Assembly (NCBI GenBank): GCA_021904315.1
Contig: CM038918.1
Coordinates: forward strand, 17,871,349-17,935,348
Source of the DNA: Sphagnum magellanicum
Taxonomy: Eukaryota > Streptophyta > Sphagnopsida > Sphagnales > Sphagnaceae
Reading direction: 5' to 3'
Length of the DNA stretch: 64,000 nucleotides
The stretch's first letter is position 1. Each line of letters starts with the position of its first letter. The position numbers and the translations under genes are program-made. The notes under the pieces were generated by a model. It was not told where the DNA came from. It ran no database searches and was given only the letters and a program-made list of their open reading frames with translations. Shown here piece after piece: positions 61,583-64,000 of this stretch.

Positions 61583-64000
61583 GTCCATTAAGGGATAATA
61601 ATGGATTCCTATGTGTGGCAACTCAACACCACACACAATGGTTTTTTTGGTAATTGTGAAAGCTACGTTAGGTGGGGTTAAGGTGAACCAAATTGGTTTG
61701 CCCTAACCTCACCCAATGTAGTTCCTAAAAATTACCAAGAAAACCATTAGGTGTGGTCTTGAAATGTAATGCACAAAAATCCATCACCATGCTTTGGGTT
61801 GTTTCCATGGTATGGTGTACACATTTTGTGTCAAAACTTGAAGTACATATAGTATCAAAAGTAATAACACGTAAAATTTCATTAACATTGAATTCTACTA
61901 AAAATCCCATAGGTAGTTGCAAAGTAGGGTGGGTCACTTTTTGCGTTACAATCCAATTTTTTGTAGAGTGACATGCATTTACATGCTATTAGCATGGAAT
62001 TAAAACAATAATTTTCTAAATTTGTGGTTAAATTCGGATTGTCAACTTGAAGAAGAAGACGTCTATTAAATAAATTTGCAACACATATACACTAAATATA
62101 TAATAATGGACTTTTGAAGTTGAAAAATATGGACTAGTTTGTTATTTGTGCCTCTATATACATGCATTATTGTGTATGAATTTTATTTGGGATATATTAT
62201 ATGGACTCAATTTATGATATTTTAAAACAAAAAGAACATGTGTGCAAAAAAATTGTTAAAAAACATTTAACCAAAAATGAGTTATGGACTTTTGAATGGG
62301 CTAAAATGAACCATATTTTCATAAGTCCATGTCATAATCATTTTTGTATGAATTTCAATTTTTCTTTTCTCAACATGTACATAAAAAATGTGTTTAGAAT
62401 GGTTATTTTCCGTATAGGTTTTTTAGTTCATTAAACACTATGTAATTCCCACTAAATTAATAACATCGAAATAGATTGCCATTTAACACTACCTTATGGA
62501 CTTTTAGAAAGTGGAACATCCACCGAAATGAACCATCTTAGAGTGCATACACCTCCATTCAATTGATTTGGGATTTGAAAATAAAATTAATTCTATAAAC
62601 CATGAATAAGCAATTAATTTGTAATTGTGTCTTTATGTAAATGTACACCAATAATTTTATAAAGGTTACTTAAAACACCCTATTTGATAATAGTACAACA
62701 TTTTTCATTAATTTTATTTTTTCATTTTATTTTTTAGAATGATAAAAACAACACTTACCCAACTACATATTTGATGAAAGAACATTTTGTAACCTAAAAA
62801 GATCATAATCATCAACATTATAATAACATGATGTACTACCAAATGTTTATGTATCATCTAATATAAACTTCATGATTTGAAAACAAATTGAAATATTTGA
62901 TGTGGAAGATTATTCTTGATGGTTGTATCTTTGTATATGCAAAATTTCATGGAAAATTTCTCACTAAAATTAGTTTTTTTAGTCCTTTTATTACATTTCA
63001 ATGTTTATGATGCACAATTACAAGTTTAAAATGTACTCCAATGGACAATTGAATTGTTGATATGTGCACCAATTTCACAACATTATGAAAGTTTAAGATA
63101 TTACCCACCTTTCATTGCATATTTTGATCAAAATCCCTTTTCCAACTATTTATAAAAATACATTTAAAAAATGTGTTCTAATGAAAATTGTCAAAATGTG
63201 ATTACTTTTTGTACACAAGGTACCATGGAAACACCCTTTGATCAATTTTCCAATGTTAACATCCTAAGCTAATCTCATATGAAAAATAAACAGTTGAAAA
63301 GAATAAAAGTTCAAGGCTTCTTCCAAGGTTACTACAACTTCAACACCTTTAGGCATTCTAAAATATATTCGTGGATAGAAACAAACACAAATTAATGCAA
63401 CTTTCCCTTGTGTTTTAATTGTTTTCCAATAGCTATGTTGTTATAGATTATCATTAACAAAGTAAGGTGATGTGAGCAAGCTCAACAATGAGAACCCAAT
63501 AACAAAATGATTTTAATTAAAAGGCATGAGCATGGTAAAATATGCCAATCAAACACACTTGCTACTTTTCTCGAAAATATCCATAAAATATACCTTAATA
63601 TATTGAAATCATAAATATTATTAAATCAATGATCAACAAGTAAAAGTTTTTTTACTTCATTGCATAATATTGAAGAACCACATGTTTCAATATGCATTTA
63701 AGTACATTTTTTGAGATGTAAGTACTAGAAAGTACGTGTCATAGTTTTGCAAAATAGAGTTATAAATACATGAAAGTAAAACATCAAGTAGAATTATTGT
63801 ACTTTCAAGTTGATAAAGACCTAATGTGTATGAATATAATTTCAACTTTTCATATTATAGTCATAATCTATCAAAGTTATAATATAAAAGTATATGAAAA
63901 AATTTGAACAACCATCCAATTTAAAACATATTCTTCAACCATTTTTCTTTTATAGAATTTTTTAAAAACTTTATGTTCAACTTATAATAAACTCAATGAA
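61583..64000. other. unique AT-rich DNA beyond the duplication
   Basis: No homology to the duplicated units was noticed. Short frames (61725-61937 minus, 62201-62434 plus) have no recognisable domain. Apart from the small foldback below I see nothing functional. Confidence 0.55.
61629..61756. mobile_element. 128-bp foldback / mini-MITE
   Basis: Arms 61629-61689 and 61695-61756 are near reverse complements (ends CCACACACAATGGTTTT and, reversed, CCACACCTAATGGTTTT) with a loop of about five bases. No convincing target duplication was found. It lies about 45 bases beyond the right edge of the duplication. A small-RNA hairpin is an alternative, but the arms extend to the very ends as in a MITE. 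Confidence 0.65.

Overview
This is nuclear DNA from a land plant with a large, AT-rich, transposon-laden genome. The evidence is spliced genes with GT-AG and one GC-AG intron, a CYP72-clan P450, a plant-type LRR-Roco gene, a Ty3/gypsy chromovirus primed by initiator tRNA-Met, and CACTA and Tourist-like elements. The species cannot be fixed from the sequence. Long repeat-filled gene spacing would suit a gymnosperm or another non-angiosperm, but that is inference only.

Layout. 1-1.5 kb: degenerate short-period satellite. 1.5-3.75 kb: no recognisable gene. 3755-8721 (minus): a four-exon LRR-Roc-COR (Roco / TORNADO1-like) gene that assembles into a complete 1289-residue protein. 8.93-61.58 kb: two tandem copies of one segmental duplication. 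Copy 1 is about 8929-28075 and copy 2 about 28076-61582. Each holds, in order, an inverted P450 relic, a LINE relic, a P450 gene on the plus strand and several kb of decayed repeat DNA. 61.58-64 kb: unique AT-rich DNA with a small foldback element.

The two plus-strand P450 genes share five exons and identical exon lengths (301, 221, 248, 397 and 426 nt; 530 codons). Copy 2 (48910-51685) is intact and has all hallmark motifs. Copy 1 (18147-20944) has a nonsense codon at residue 256 and has lost the arginine of the PERF motif, so it is probably a young pseudogene. A third P450 lineage is present in both copies as an inverted, broken relic.

The two copies serve as before/after controls for each other and allow later events to be ordered. 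A solo LTR sits in copy 1 with an empty site in copy 2. A Tourist-like MITE and a CACTA element sit in copy 2 with empty sites in copy 1. The CACTA landed in an exon of the inverted P450 relic and was itself hit by a full-length Ty3/gypsy chromovirus whose two 943-bp LTRs look identical, so that insertion is very recent. Copy 1 appears to have lost about 2.3 kb and 2.7 kb that copy 2 keeps. No rRNA gene, confident tRNA gene, CRISPR array or organellar gene was seen.
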